This document shows, piece after piece, positions 1-11,814 of a DNA stretch of 64,000 nt (position 1 is the first letter of the stretch; each line of letters opens with the position of its first letter). The position numbers were made by a program, and so were the translations under genes. Under the pieces are notes generated by a model that made no database searches, was not told where the DNA came from, and was given only the letters and a program-made list of their open reading frames with translations. The DNA is from Hyposmocoma kahamanoa (taxonomy: Eukaryota > Arthropoda > Insecta > Lepidoptera > Cosmopterigidae): positions 1,063,562 to 1,127,561 of the forward strand of contig NW_020653750.1 in the NCBI RefSeq assembly GCF_003589595.1, written 5' to 3'.

Positions 1-185
1 GTTTTTCAAATGTTTAAAAATCGTTATAATGTTGTAAAGAAGTCAAATGAAAATAAACGCTGCTACGTTATTCATGTATGAATTGGATTATTATTTTTGG
101 ACTGTATGAATAGAATGTATGTAGAGAAAAATGTAATTCATTTTAATTGTACGGAAATATTGTACTGAATCAGTAGCAAATAATT

Positions 186-426
186 GCAAAAGTTAAGTGG
201 CAGTGGTCGGGACACATTGCCCGAAGAATAGATAGCCGATGGGGCCAAAGAGTTCGCGAGTGGCGACCGCGTAGGTACCGGAAGACGAGGCGTGGACAGA
301 TCCCCACAAGGTGGACGGACGCCTTTGAACGTTGTGGAAATCCGCTGGATGCAAGCAACACTAGACCGGTCGTTGTGGCGCTCTTTGGGGGATGCCTATG
401 TCCAGCAGTGGACGTCTTTCGGCTGA
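186..426 (+). pseudogene. RTE-type LINE, 3' end of reverse-transcriptase ORF (5'-truncated, one frameshift)
   Basis: The plus strand encodes the C-terminal tail typical of RTE-clade non-LTR retrotransposon ORFs in Lepidoptera: a KVKWQWSGHIARR start, an RVREWRPR stretch, then a RWTDAFERCG block. After one frameshift near position 340 it continues as WMQATLDRSLWRSLGDAY followed by VQQWTSFG and a TGA at 424-426. The fragment begins abruptly, as expected for a 5'-truncated LINE copy. Family assignment is from motif recognition; it is non-functional. Confidence 0.8.
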
Positions 427-3400
427 AATGACAATGATTGTACTGAAACACAGGAAATAAGCAACAAAGAAGCGGATACTTCATTAAGTTAAAGCAAATT
501 TTCGCCACGTCAATTTTACGTATGTTAATTTCATCGGCAGCAGCGTACATGTCTAGAAGCCAGCTTTAGGTAACACCGTACTGATACAACTCACTACAGA
601 TTAAATTTCAGCACCATAGCACATTTTTGCCAGCCTTTAACATTACCGAATCAATGCTAATATTTTGCATTAACAACTTTACATTTAACATTTTTCCCTA
701 AATAAACACGGAACTCTTGCGCAAAGATTAATGTTCAACCTGTTTTTAAATTCTAAGGTGTAGCTTCCAGCGTTTTAGAGAGATATACTGTTCGCTTTAA
801 AAGGCCATTAGTGAAGATTTAAAGAGTACCGCCACTGCTTAAGTCGCTAACAATGAGTCCTCGTAATGGTATTGAGCAACGCGAGTTATAAACACGCTTA
901 CATAAAGCTAATTTCTCTGAACGACCATATTTTGCGGCAATTTTAAAATGTTTTTAAGAATTTTTGAGTAGCACAGAAGCGGGTAAAAGAGGTTTAAATT
1001 GCCCGTAACAAGGCAAAGAATGATTGTGTAAAAAGAAACTGCCTTTTGCGTAAGTGCAATTTTTCAACATTTTCACATTATGCAGAGTAAACCTACATAC
1101 AATGTGTTGATTTGCATTCTCGCCATATTTAAGTAATTAATAATAGAAATAATGCTAAATCATCTAAAAATATTTAAAAAATTATTTTGTTTCTATTCTG
1201 GGTAATTGTATCTAGTTAAGTTTTGCAAAATGGTCTCAAGTCGCATGCACCACGCAAGGGCAGTGACCCCGCCACCCACTTCACCGAGCAATACGTAATC
1301 TTTCTCGATGTGTACATATAATTTTATATTGACAAATTGTGCAAAGGATCTTTTCAGCCGATTTCAAAAACAGGAGGAATTCCCAATTCGACTTTTTCTT
1401 TTTCGAATTTTTGTTTTTGTATTTTTTTGTTGAAAAGATATACCTCCATAGTGGTCCCATTTATTTTGAAGAAAATCATTCCCCAAATTTCCCCATACCA
1501 ACACTTTCAAAAGAAATACTCTATATGTCCACATATATGTATTTTCATTATTACAATTGCGACTCTTCTTCCTCAATATCAAACCAACGAATATAATTAA
1601 AATGTGTAGAACAAAAACAATAAAAAAGAAAACAAAATTGTTCAAGTCACGGAAGTCGACTGAAAATCAAAAGAAGCTTAACATTTTCTTAATAAGGTAG
1701 ATGCTGTTCGTTTAATATCTCTTTGAAGAACCAAGCCAAAACAATGGCATTTGCAAACAAGACAAATGTTTCCGTCGCCCTAGCTGAGTTAATTGAGGCA
1801 TGGCCTTATAAGCATTACGAGTGCTTGTATTATAGCAAACTTTTGTGTATTTAGCAGAGAAGTTGTAAAGTACGCAATTAGGTTGCTGTTAGAAAACTTT
1901 GAAAATCCCCTTATAATTTTATGTGTTAGAGTTTGTGTATTTTTAATGAGCTGTGACAACCTCACCGGTCCGAGTCTTTTTTAATAATCGGTAGCTTTAA
2001 CAGACATAAAACCATATAAAACCTGCGTTTCGGAAACGGTTAATTAAATTCAAAAACGTATCGATTTTCAATGCACTTGGGATTATCGTGGTCAACTATA
2101 CACTGAAAAGCAATATAACTGAAATTCCTTAAACAAGATGTTGTTTATTTCTATACCTTCCCTTTTTCATTATCGGGGAACTAGACGTAGGCTGGGATTC
2201 TTAAGTTGTGGATATTACAAGGATTCGCACGAAACGTTTCGGTTCCACGTGCATATGACGAACGGCTATGGATTGGAATTCCCTGCCTACAGATTTGTTG
2301 TTCCACCATTACATCATCTACATCACATTATTTGGGTGTAGTGAGGAGGTGAAATGCGTTCTTATTTTTGCATAGCATGTTCTGAGCCTATAAAGTACAA
2401 TTATTGCGGCAATAATTTTAATAATTGCGGTAATCATTGTACGTAATGAATTTAATCATGTTGAGAATAACTCCTTGAAATGTTTTGATAAGCCAATGTT
2501 TTTCAGTGTTTCTTAAAAAGTTTTTTAAATTCCTATGCACAACAGTGCGACATAGCTAGAAGATGATAATTTTTATATGACTGTGGTTTAAACATCCTCG
2601 GTTGCTCTAAGAAATAGCTTAAGTATTTGGCTCATTGGTAAAACTGGTACGTACAGAATGTACAAAAATTTACCTTTACATTTTCCCCAAAGTGCTTTAC
2701 TTAGATAAAAATATAATAACGAAATTGGATTCTCGCTTATGTTATAAAAACAATAGGCTTCGCATGAACTTTTTCTGGCAAATATTGATCTTATTTTCTT
2801 TTCATATTCTCGTACGAGTGTATTAAAACGGAAATTAACTAGCAAGAAAAAAACTTCAGAATAATTTTTCATAATGTTTTGAAAAATAACAAAAGTGAAG
2901 CAATATTTACTTTACTACACCATATTTTTGTTCTAATGGGTGTCTTCACAAATATTCACGTCACCATTCAGAGTACTAGACGGAAGATTTAGTATATTTG
3001 CCATAACATAGATATTGCAGCTCCACAAAATTTTCTATGCTCATTTTGGAAATTTGAATGCGTAGTACATAGGTGGTGCATGACATGTTTTAAAATGTAC
3101 TAAATATAATTATATGCTTCAGAACCAAGCAAGTATGCCGTCGCTTTTGTTTGAAAAATTTGTTTTTCTAAATACCTTCAGGATACGTAGAATATACCTA
3201 CTCGAACATAACGCTAAATTTGAATGCGATATTTTGATTAGTACGTACAAATTGGCGTTAAAGTGATCATAGGAATAATATTATCTCAGTCTGAATCACT
3301 TCACGTAACTATTACGTACTTTTTGACGTACATGGGGCTTTAAGTAATTAAGTTGTTGTATTACCCCTTAAGGGCGTCTCCATTTTATCCGTCTTTGATA

Positions 3401-5527
3401 AATATCTGAGTCATAAGGGTCATTTGTTGGCATTAGAAAACTGAGTGACAGTAGGCATCAATAGAAATAATGATCGCATAAAATATTTTTTGTCAAAAAC
3501 CAATACATCACTACTTGTCAAACCGTAATATACTATTCGAAAAATCTCCTTATTATTGAGCATATAAAAGACCATGACAGCAATATTGAACCAATCAAAT
3601 GGTTTCCATCTATCATAGTTAGATCTCAATCACTATAATGAACAGTAATCCCCGCAGATTGAATTCTGTGTGCCTTAAATAGCTAAATACAAACAAGCGT
3701 TGACAACTGTATTTATGTTTATATTTCTCCGTAAGACTCGTTCCGGAATTGAAATTTATACAATTTTGGTTTGCCATTGAAACACCTGGGTGAAAAACTT
3801 TTCGCCTCGTATACTTTAGTATACTTCGTATGCGTCGTATACTTCTTAATCAAACAATAATTTAGTAGGGAAATTTTCGACTATTTATTGTTCTTATTTT
3901 CTTAAGAGAAACCAATGACTAATTTAAATCAATTTCAAGAAAACTTTATAATGGTAATTCGTCTAGTGGCATAGTTTCTGTTTGTGCAAAACTCGCCTGT
4001 GTAAGTACATTATCTACCGCAAAGCACTATGTCTCGTTCTGGAGGATAGGAAGAGCCAGCGCAATCAGTCACAGGACTTAAGATCTTATGTCCCACGAGC
4101 AGCAATGCATTTTCGATATTAAAGATACTCAATTAATATCGCTGATATCTTTAACTGACCATCTACAAATCATACTAAAAGCGTGTTATGTATTTCATAC
4201 GTTTTACCAGAGCGATAGAAAGCTTGTATTATATTATAGGTAATATACAATTTAGTATAGGCACGATTCTAAAGCGTGCTGAAGAAAATTGCTTACCCTT
4301 TTTGATGACATAAAGGATAATCCTTTGAAATCGACAAAAATGTCCTATGATCAATACATATTCAGTGACGTCATAATCTTAATGACGAGATACAGTCCTT
4401 TGATCCAGAAAGGATTTTATAGGGTAAAACGAATTGAATAACTGTATTGTTAATTTCAGAACCAATAAGGATCATCTACGGTGTATTTTTGTGGATATAA
4501 TTTTGTTTTATATTCACCTGCTTTAATATGTCTAAAAAGGAAAGATTCTTCAAAATTACTTTGTTATTTGTAACAAACAGTAAGAAAATAATAACAATGT
4601 ACATTACTTTATGTTGTTCTATTCTATATTAATTCCATTATTAATAAATTGATTGTCACCAAAATGAAACAATATTATTGAAATATACGTGGACCGTTCT
4701 CATTTCTGCAACTTTGTTTGTGCATATTAAAAAACGATGTACTTGTATTACTTAGTCAATTCCTATTTAAAATTAATCAAGGTTGTTTATATTAATATGG
4801 TTTTTATTTTTATTTACACAATATAAATATTTATTTAAATCATCATTAAGAAAGTGACGAATATGTGACTTCCATGTCGTATGCAAAGTCCAGTTACAAT
4901 GACACAAATTCAAATTAAATATATTTATGTGTAATAAATAAACTAATCTACATTATTTTACGATAATGCATAGAATAAACTTTCTAAAAAAGACTGAATA
5001 ATTACAACATAAATAAAATAATAGATTAAAAATATTTTATAAAGTTTGTGCATGAAAAAATTTTCACCTACTTGCATAAACTTATTGAAAGCAGCCATAA
5101 TTTATTAAATCAGTCAACTACGCAGTCAACAGAGTTTCTGAACAATTACAGACAACAAACACAATGCCATCTTGAAAGTTTTTACAGTTTGTCACTTCCG
5201 GGATAATAGTTTTGGCGCACGGACCTTTAAAGTACGATTTTTCAAAAATTAGCCTGCTATTTTGGTCACTTTTGTGTATTACGTCATCATGTTATTTTAT
5301 TCAATTAAGATCTATCAGACATCATAAAATTATGAGCCATTATAACCGTCATCTAGGCATTTCATCATATTTTATAAATAGAAATTGAGGTCACGAAAAA
5401 TCGATATTTAAGTTTAAAATTTCACCTCCATGGACGTCACCCACGTGGATTTGCGTTATCCATGGAGGTGACACAATTTCCAGGGAAGTGACAATATAAT
5501 AATAGACGCTTTTCTATTAACTTAAAT
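427..5527. other. AT-rich non-coding DNA
   Basis: I see no supportable gene here. Open frames are short and low-complexity. One dispersed repeat at 1354-1490 is listed separately. The missing C-terminal Beat exons could lie here or beyond the left edge; I looked for an Ig F/G-strand cysteine exon on the minus strand and did not recognise one. Confidence 0.5.
1354..1490 (+). repeat. Dispersed repeat H, copy 1 (degenerate)
   Basis: This copy starts with a cagccgatttcaaaaacagg motif and carries gtggtcccatttattttgaa and gaaaatcattcc. The same ordered blocks recur at 20221-20440 (same strand) and at 32563-32790 and 32925-33095 (opposite strand). It is an interspersed non-coding element; class (MITE or Helitron-like) is not decided by the sequence. 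Confidence 0.6.
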
Positions 5528-5745
5528 AATAATATAACGCACACACTCAACATAGCCGCGCACTAGAGAAACCCTGTGTCGCGGGTGTCGTGGACACACA
5601 TAGACAACCACAAATTACACCCAAACTCAGGAGACAAATAAATGTAGGCCATACAAATATTTCTCTCGGCCCGTGAATAGTACCTGGGACCTCTGCGTGG
5701 CAGTCCTGCATGGTAACCGTTCGGCCAAGGAGGCCGTTAATATAA
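5528..5745 (-). repeat. tRNA-derived SINE, family A, copy 1
   Basis: On the minus strand there is a tRNA-like head: a box-A-like tggccgaacggt and a degenerate box B in the region reading as a T-arm, then an internal block ending near an AT-rich tail. It shares its whole length with copies at 30498-30712 and 39697-39900, all in the same orientation. Pol III promoter boxes plus multiple copies make this a SINE and not a tRNA gene. Confidence 0.75.
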
Positions 5746-5879
5746 TATCAACGTAATTAATTTGATTTATGTATACTTTAGTAGATTATGGCGCCCACGA
5801 AAAAATATTAGGAAGAGATAGACGTAAGAAAAAAATGCAAGAGGAAAATAGGGAAATAGGGAAAAAATGTAAAAGTAGG

Positions 5880-5985
5880 GTTAAGAGCACGTTAAGCTTG
5901 ACACTTAAGATTTAAATCCAACTCTATGCCGCTTGGTATAAGAACGGTTCAAAGTACAAAATGTCAAGCTTGACGTACTCTTGAC
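5880..5985. repeat. Foldback element, ~106 bp
   Basis: Two 24-bp arms (5880-5903 and 5962-5985) are inverted copies with three mismatches, each containing aagcttgac. The 58-bp spacer is not coding. This fits a small foldback or MITE-type element; I see no target duplication. Confidence 0.6.
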
Positions 5986-6519
5986 TGTACGTTACAGAAA
6001 GCGAAAAGGAGAAAAGAATAAGTATTATCTATTGATCAAATGTCAGAAAGAAAACAGAGAAAGGAACGGCTTAGAAGGCTAAAAATTCGCAGAGATGATA
6101 GAACATGCAGGGAAAGCGACATCGAAAATCAACCGATGAACCGATTGCGCATCTTCCTTCTAATTCAAACATCTCCTGCTGGCCCAAGCATACGATCTTG
6201 TTCTGTTTCAAGATGTCTTTCATCATCCAGATACTCATCTCCATCACTATTGGTAAATTACTTGCTTAAGAGACTTGTTCACAAAGTGACAGTAGGTAGT
6301 TACAACATACCCAAAGAGGATTGGATTGAAGACTACAAAAAGTAATCGCTACCAACATTATTGAAATAGTGGTGAAATTAGCCGAATAGAATAGAGGCGT
6401 TTCCGTTCCAAAAAATCATCCTTAAACTTTTTTACAAACACGACTTAGACCAGAAGCGTCCCCTAACAGGCAGTCGATCCTTCAACAACCCTATATGCAA
6501 GCACACACTGACGGCAATT

Positions 6520-6890
6520 ATGTCGCGGCATCCTTAAACGTGCCACGGTATCCTTAGGCATGCCGCATCTTTAGGTGTGCTGAAGCATACCGTCGCTACA
6601 TCGTTGCGTGACGTGTATTGAAAGCTATAGTTGCATGGCGTCAAGCTAAAGGTGAGCAATGGTGACGCGGAGCGTGCGTCCTGAAACCTATCGAAGCATC
6701 CTTAAAGCTGCCGAGGCATTCACAATACTGCCGAGACATTCATAATACATCCATAAGGCTACCGAGGCATCTCTAAAACTGGTAAGGCATCCCTAAGGTT
6801 GCCGAGGCATCCATAAGGCTGCTGAAGCATTCCGGAGTTTGCCTAGGCATTCCGGAGGTTGAAGGCTCGGCATGCCTAAGCATATCACCG
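6520..6890. repeat. Imperfect ~21-bp minisatellite
   Basis: Units resembling gccgaggcatccataaggct repeat about ten times with substitutions and small length changes, densest between 6690 and 6890. The left part is more degenerate. No open frame spans it. Confidence 0.7.
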
Positions 6891-8034
6891 CTTTATTTTG
6901 CAGCTACAATCATTATCACTAAAATTGCAACTATAAAGTCATAATCTTAAGGTACATTACTATTCGTCACCTAAAAATCCCTTGCCGTCTCGTCCTATCA
7001 GTGGGCACTGGGACTAACTTTATTACGTATAAGGTAATAACATCTTGCTTAGCTGGTGAAAATTAAAAGGCTTACTTTTTTATTAGGTCAAATGACAATA
7101 AAAAAGTTCAGTAAACCTTATAGTAATTAGTGTTTTGTAAATTACATTTTATTTAAATTGTTGAACTTTTATAAAGCAGAATATTTCATCATTATTTTTC
7201 CATGCACCATGATACACTAACAAGGCCATTGCCTTTTGTACTCCAAGAGTAAAAATTAGATAATATGAAAATGTCACAACATCATAAACTTATTTTGCAT
7301 TTTCCCAAAAAGTAAAAATTTTGTGTTGGCCACTTTGATTCTAAAAGTGCAAAGTGTTAAGTAAATAATATTGATTATAAAAACTATTATTAGACATACT
7401 TGTACCCATGTGACCTGATATTAAAAACAGAATAGAAGACTGTTAGTTAGTGTACCAAAAAAAAAAGTAATAATAATAGAATTTACATAATTGAATATGC
7501 CTAATACTTTAAAAAGCCTAAAATTTAATCAATATCTAAGTGATTACGTAAATAAAAATAATTAAGTAAAAAATACGTTTTATTCTACAGTAAACCATAC
7601 ATACTTCATTCAACTTAGCCTAATATGTCATTACCATGGACTTATGACACTTCCGTGGAGGCATGTTTTCTTTTTTCCTTTTTTTCATGAAAACTACAGT
7701 GATAATAGCATGAGGGGCCCAAAATCGCTTAAATATGGTGTTTTTGTGTAAGTTTTTAGGCGATAACATAGCACGTGGAACTTTGAAAATAGTACATCCT
7801 GTAACACGTATCTTGAAGTGTAGCTTGAAAATCCTAGAATATGGCTTATTGTAATAGGTAATACAAAAACTGGATTACAGTGAGATTCTGGTGGTTATTT
7901 TTTAACATATTTTTCTCGGGCTAACCAAACTGGCTTACTACCAAATTTGGTGTGGTTATTTAAATGGTACTTATCTTGATCTTGACACTTATTTGTTTTA
8001 AATAAAAGACAAATAACAAATTTAGGAGTAAAAA

Positions 8035-8077
8035 GTAACTTTCGCCTATTAAAGTACGTTTAATAGGCGAAAGTTAC
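8035..8077. repeat. Perfect 19-bp hairpin
   Basis: Arms 8035-8053 (gtaactttcgcctattaaa) and 8059-8077 are exact reverse complements with a 5-nt loop. It sits just left of a repeated block ending gcgcgccatctat, so it probably marks the end of a transposon-derived element. Confidence 0.75.
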
Positions 8078-9172
8078 GCTATGTATGTATGTTTCTAACG
8101 CATCGCGCGCCATCTATATTTACTGTATGTCGGTAGCTCGGTAACTACTGGCTGATGTAGACATTTAGATAGGTATTTTTTCTTGAAGAGAAATTTAAAT
8201 CACTTTAAATTTATTTACGGAAATTGTGGCCAAAAGGTTTAGTGACACACAATACGAATCAGCGGTAAAAATACTGTGAATTCTATATTGTCTTTATTTT
8301 CCTAAAAGGGCAGGTAGGTAAACATGGTGCAAGGGAATGGTCAGATTGGTTTGTTTAGAATTATAAGGTAGAGAAATCTACGAAAAGTGCTCCGCATCAG
8401 GTAGAACCCCAGCTGCCCGACCGATGTTATGTGTGATATCTTGCTCCCGCAATATTCATACTGCAATATTCAATATTCATAATGTCAGCACTACACGCTG
8501 GTCAGTTTCTACACCGAAAACTATATATTTTTTTTAAATCTCAACTTCAACTGAGTCACAAGTCTCAGAAAGCCCTCGCGGGCGGCTTTAGCGGCCCGGC
8601 GCATCGCGCGCCATCTAGTATATATATATATATGTATGTTTCTAATGCCATAATATTAGTTATCGGACATTTTTTATGAGTCTAAAGGTACAAGTGCTCT
8701 CAACTCAAAAAATACATTCAAGTTTTACGAGTACCTACAAATATATTTATACTAAACACACTTTTCGTGTGGTTCCATAACGACGGGGAAAAACAGTAGG
8801 CCTAAAAGCGACTATTACCTTATTCCATAGTGTACATAAAGGCATAACTCACTCAACACATTTACTTTCGCATTTGTAATATAACACAATGTAAAATAAT
8901 ACTGCGAATATACTTTAGAAGAAATTAACAATGCATACACCAAAAAATAACAAATTCAATAATGAAGCAAGTTTATGTAAATAATGGTAATCTCTAAATT
9001 TCGTAAACATACAAGATAAATACAGTTTGCTAATTCAGAACACGTACAATTAACTACACATGTACTCGTATATAGACAGAGATGTATCCACGACTTCCAA
9101 GGGAGGATAGTAAGAATAAGCTTTAAATGTGGCAATTACCATAAATTGTCGGGGCTCACGTATTGCACGTAC

Positions 9173-9312
9173 CTTTTGTAGCTCATTGTCGATGTACCAA
9201 TTGATCTCGGAAGGGGGGAGGGAGTAGTCGGACGTACAATTCAACAGCATTTGCTCTCCAGGCTTCACTAACTTCGGGGCTCCAATTATCACCGGGTCCT
9301 TGTGCGGCATCG
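9173..9312 (-). CDS. Beaten path family protein, exon encoding start of Ig domain 2
   Basis: This internal exon is bounded on the minus strand by a ttcctctAG acceptor and a GTacgt donor. It opens with two nucleotides that complete the codon left by the 15861-16044 exon, reads in frame for 46 codons and ends in phase 0. The peptide runs MPHKDPVIIGAPKL, then PGEQMLLNCTSD with the first Ig cysteine, then SEINWYIDNELQK with the core tryptophan. This pattern (DPVI.G preceding an N-C-T-S strand and a N-W-Y-I/D strand) is that of the second Ig domain of insect Beat proteins, which bind Side-family receptors during axon guidance. The exon(s) with the second cysteine are not in view. Family call is strong; the paralogue is undetermined. 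Confidence 0.85.
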
Positions 9313-9584
9313 CTAGAGGAAACACATTTGAATATATCATCAATACTGATTCTTGTCCATGTAAATTTATTACGAACAATAACTAGATTATGTCGGAATC
9401 GGGCAAAGTGTTTAAGATAACTAGAGTAAAGGGAATTAACCAACACAAAGGGTTTTTGAATAGGTGGTTGATACAATTTACATTGATGCGCTGATACTAA
9501 GTAACTTCATTAGTGGATCAAAGCAATTCTGATAGCAACGGTCTAGTTTCTCGCCATTATTTAACCTATATTATATAACGTCTT

Positions 9585-9650
9585 TACGTCCCTCTTTCGG
9601 GCACGGGTCTCCTCTAGAAAGAGGGTTTAGGCCATGCTAGTTTAGGCGTT
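9585..9650 (-). repeat. RTE-type LINE 3' UTR fragment
   Basis: Read on the minus strand it gives the ggcctaaaccctct ... gaggagacccgtgc motif typical of lepidopteran RTE 3' ends. A similar antisense fragment is at 18660-18740, and a sense relative at 10310-10432. Confidence 0.55.
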
Positions 9651-9746
9651 AATTTATATATACAGTTTATTGCCTTGTATATTACTTTTGAAAAATTGTT
9701 ATAGTCTATGTTGTTAATTGTTTATTTTAACTTAGGTACACATGTA

Positions 9747-10292
9747 TACAGGATGCCCCACGGCAATTGGACACGGAGGAAAATTGCTTTAATTATTTAT
9801 TATTGTTAATTATATTAATTATTATTTAATTTTATTATTTTTATTTATAGTATCTTAAAAGGAAGAAACACCATGAAATTTACATTTAAGTTTAGGAAAA
9901 TGAATTATAATGCGCTTTATTGTCGATTTGTTCTTCAAGGTGGGGCTCCAGCTTATAACAGTTGGAGAACAACCGAGTCTCTTAATGAAGTTATCCTTCC
10001 TGTGTACCCAGACTTGACTCTATTAGATTTATTTTTCTGGGGATTGCGTCAATTGAGATTTATTAAACAAGATGCAAATTGAGAATGTGAATAAGTTAAA
10101 TACGGAATTGAGGCATTTTATTTCAAGCATCTATCCAACAAGATAGGAAAATCTATAGACAGCGATAATATCATTAGATCGGGAATTTCCATGTTAACAC
10201 GAAAATGTGTCATATTTGATAAATTAAATGCAGATACATTGGCAGTTTCAAGTTTGTTTCATTTTAATCTGAACACCATGTATAATACATAG
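9747..10292 (+). mobile_element. Decayed IS630/Tc1-mariner superfamily transposon
   Basis: An end-like tatacaggatgcccca at the left and its inverted relative near 10277-10292 (tatacatggtgttc on the other strand) bracket a plus-strand frame at 9873-10082. That frame has the remnants of a DDE transposase: FVLQGGAPAYNSWRTTESL corresponds to the usual QQDGAPAH block, and YPDLTLLDLFFWGLRQL to the SPDLTPLDFFLWG block. The aspartate of the first block is lost and residues between the blocks are deleted. It is inactive. Confidence 0.7.
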
Positions 10293-10309
10293 GCCATGGT
10301 ACCTTAAAG

Positions 10310-10432
10310 GTTTGACGTGTGAAGTCTCCAACCCGCATTGGGCCAGCACGGCGGACATGGCCTAGACTGAGGGGAGATTGGAGATCCATGTCAGCAGTGG
10401 GGCCATAAATAGGTTGATGATGATGATAACTG
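10310..10432 (+). repeat. RTE-type LINE 3' end with TGATGA tail
   Basis: The text runs cattgggccagcacggcgga, catggcctagactgagggga and gcagtggggccataaatagg and ends in ttgatgatgatga. This is the untranslated 3' end and microsatellite tail of RTE-clade LINEs. Confidence 0.65.
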
Positions 10433-11096
10433 AACGGTGTTCCTTTAAGTTAAGTTACTATTATGCCCTGTATAATCTGTATATTCTTATTATTTTCTTT
10501 CTTTGGTTTGAATATAATCATGTACATATACATATAGTATGTCGTACTACATACTTATTTTATCTTTGTAAGTATTTATCTAGTTTTGCTTTATAGTTTT
10601 GCATTACCTGCCGTATTCGTAAATACTTCTTTTATTTTTGTGTTTCCAGGGGGTCTACCACAACCTTTTGAAACAATATTGCTTTAACCTTACATGGACT
10701 TTTCGTACCATGACACGCTTAAAGTAAGCTTATTATAATATCAAAACTATAATGTTTTATTGGCAGCTTTGTGACTATTCATTCACTCAATACGTACTAT
10801 GACGCGACTTTAACATTAAAGTGATATTGTTCTTATGTCAAATTTAGCAATCTTAAAATAGTTACACGAATGCAATGAAAACAATATTATTTTCGATTTT
10901 ATTGTCTAAATATTGATTTGTAATGATTAAAACTTAATTTGAACTTATTTATTTATATATATCTATTCAATATTTTATTTTATTTTTTATTTAACAGTAC
11001 ATAGGATAATTTCTCACTAAATAAAAATACGCGATGTTTATTTTATAAAATTATGACAGCGACATCTATGTGCTTCTTGGCGACAAGAACAGTTGA

Positions 11097-11104
11097 CACT
11101 AGAC
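11097..11104. repeat. Target-site duplication, left (CACTAGAC)
   Basis: This 8-bp word abuts the left end of the P-like element and is repeated exactly at 13979-13986. The uninterrupted copy of the host repeat has one related occurrence only (atacaagac). Eight base pairs is the characteristic duplication length of P elements. Confidence 0.85.
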
Positions 11105-11620
11105 CAGGGGCGTGCAACTGCCATACATTGAAGAGTTTGATTTTTTGTTTGTTTGTTGCTGCCATCTAACAAACTGACCTCAGAGTTAATAAGACACAGT
11201 TGCTTCTATAGAGATATAGATGGCATCACCATTGCATTAAATTAAGGAGAAAACAATTTTCTCAGAAAAAAAACCTGCGTGTAAAGAAACGTAAACGGAA
11301 ACAGGTGATGCCATACATAAAAATTCCAAAAGTTATCTGACTTGAATGAACGTACCCACTATACGATTTAAATTTTTAAGTTAGAATTTAGAGTCTTGCA
11401 GTCTGCTTATTACCATCAAATATAAAATTGCATTTTTAAAATGCTGTAAAACCTTGGAAAGTAATTTTATTCATTGCATTGTTTGACGAATGCGATTGCG
11501 TGATTAATAAAATGGTAACACTACGACTTGCTGTGAAAAAAAGTTTCATCCGCGTTTTCGTACTGTTCATTTTGTGGCGTTATAGTTTCAAAGTGTTCAA
11601 TTGTTGTTTCCTCCTTGAAT

Positions 11621-11790
11621 TACCCTACCTGGCCTGAAATTTGATACTGCTGCTTGCTTCCACATCCGACCCGGCGATCCTAAGGACCTGTGTTTCTGCT
11701 TATTGTACCCTACCTGACCTGAAGTTGGACACTGCTACTTGCTTGCATATTCGACCTGGCGCAACTCACGGACTCCGAGACTCCTCCACA
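11621..11790 (+). repeat. 85-bp tandem duplication upstream of the THAP start codon
   Basis: A block starting taccctacct at 11621 recurs at 11706 (offset 85), with similar following text (gatactgctgcttgctt versus gacactgctacttgctt). Both copies lie in the presumed leader or promoter of the THAP gene. Confidence 0.65.
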
Positions 11791-11814
11791 TGTTACGTAC
11801 GAAAGTTAAAAAAC

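Larger units (their letters stand above)
5990..9172. other. Non-coding DNA downstream of the last Beat exon seen
   Basis: It holds the minisatellite at 6520-6890, the hairpin at 8035-8077 and two related short blocks around 8081-8130 and 8595-8660 that share gcatcgcgcgccatcta. The plus-strand frame at 6040-6345 (101 codons, basic, low complexity) has no recognisable domain and I do not call it a gene. Confidence 0.5.

Noticed and set aside
6040..6345. 101-codon plus-strand frame, basic and Ser-rich
   Set aside because: No recognised domain, no splice context and biased composition; the opposite strand is equally open in parts.
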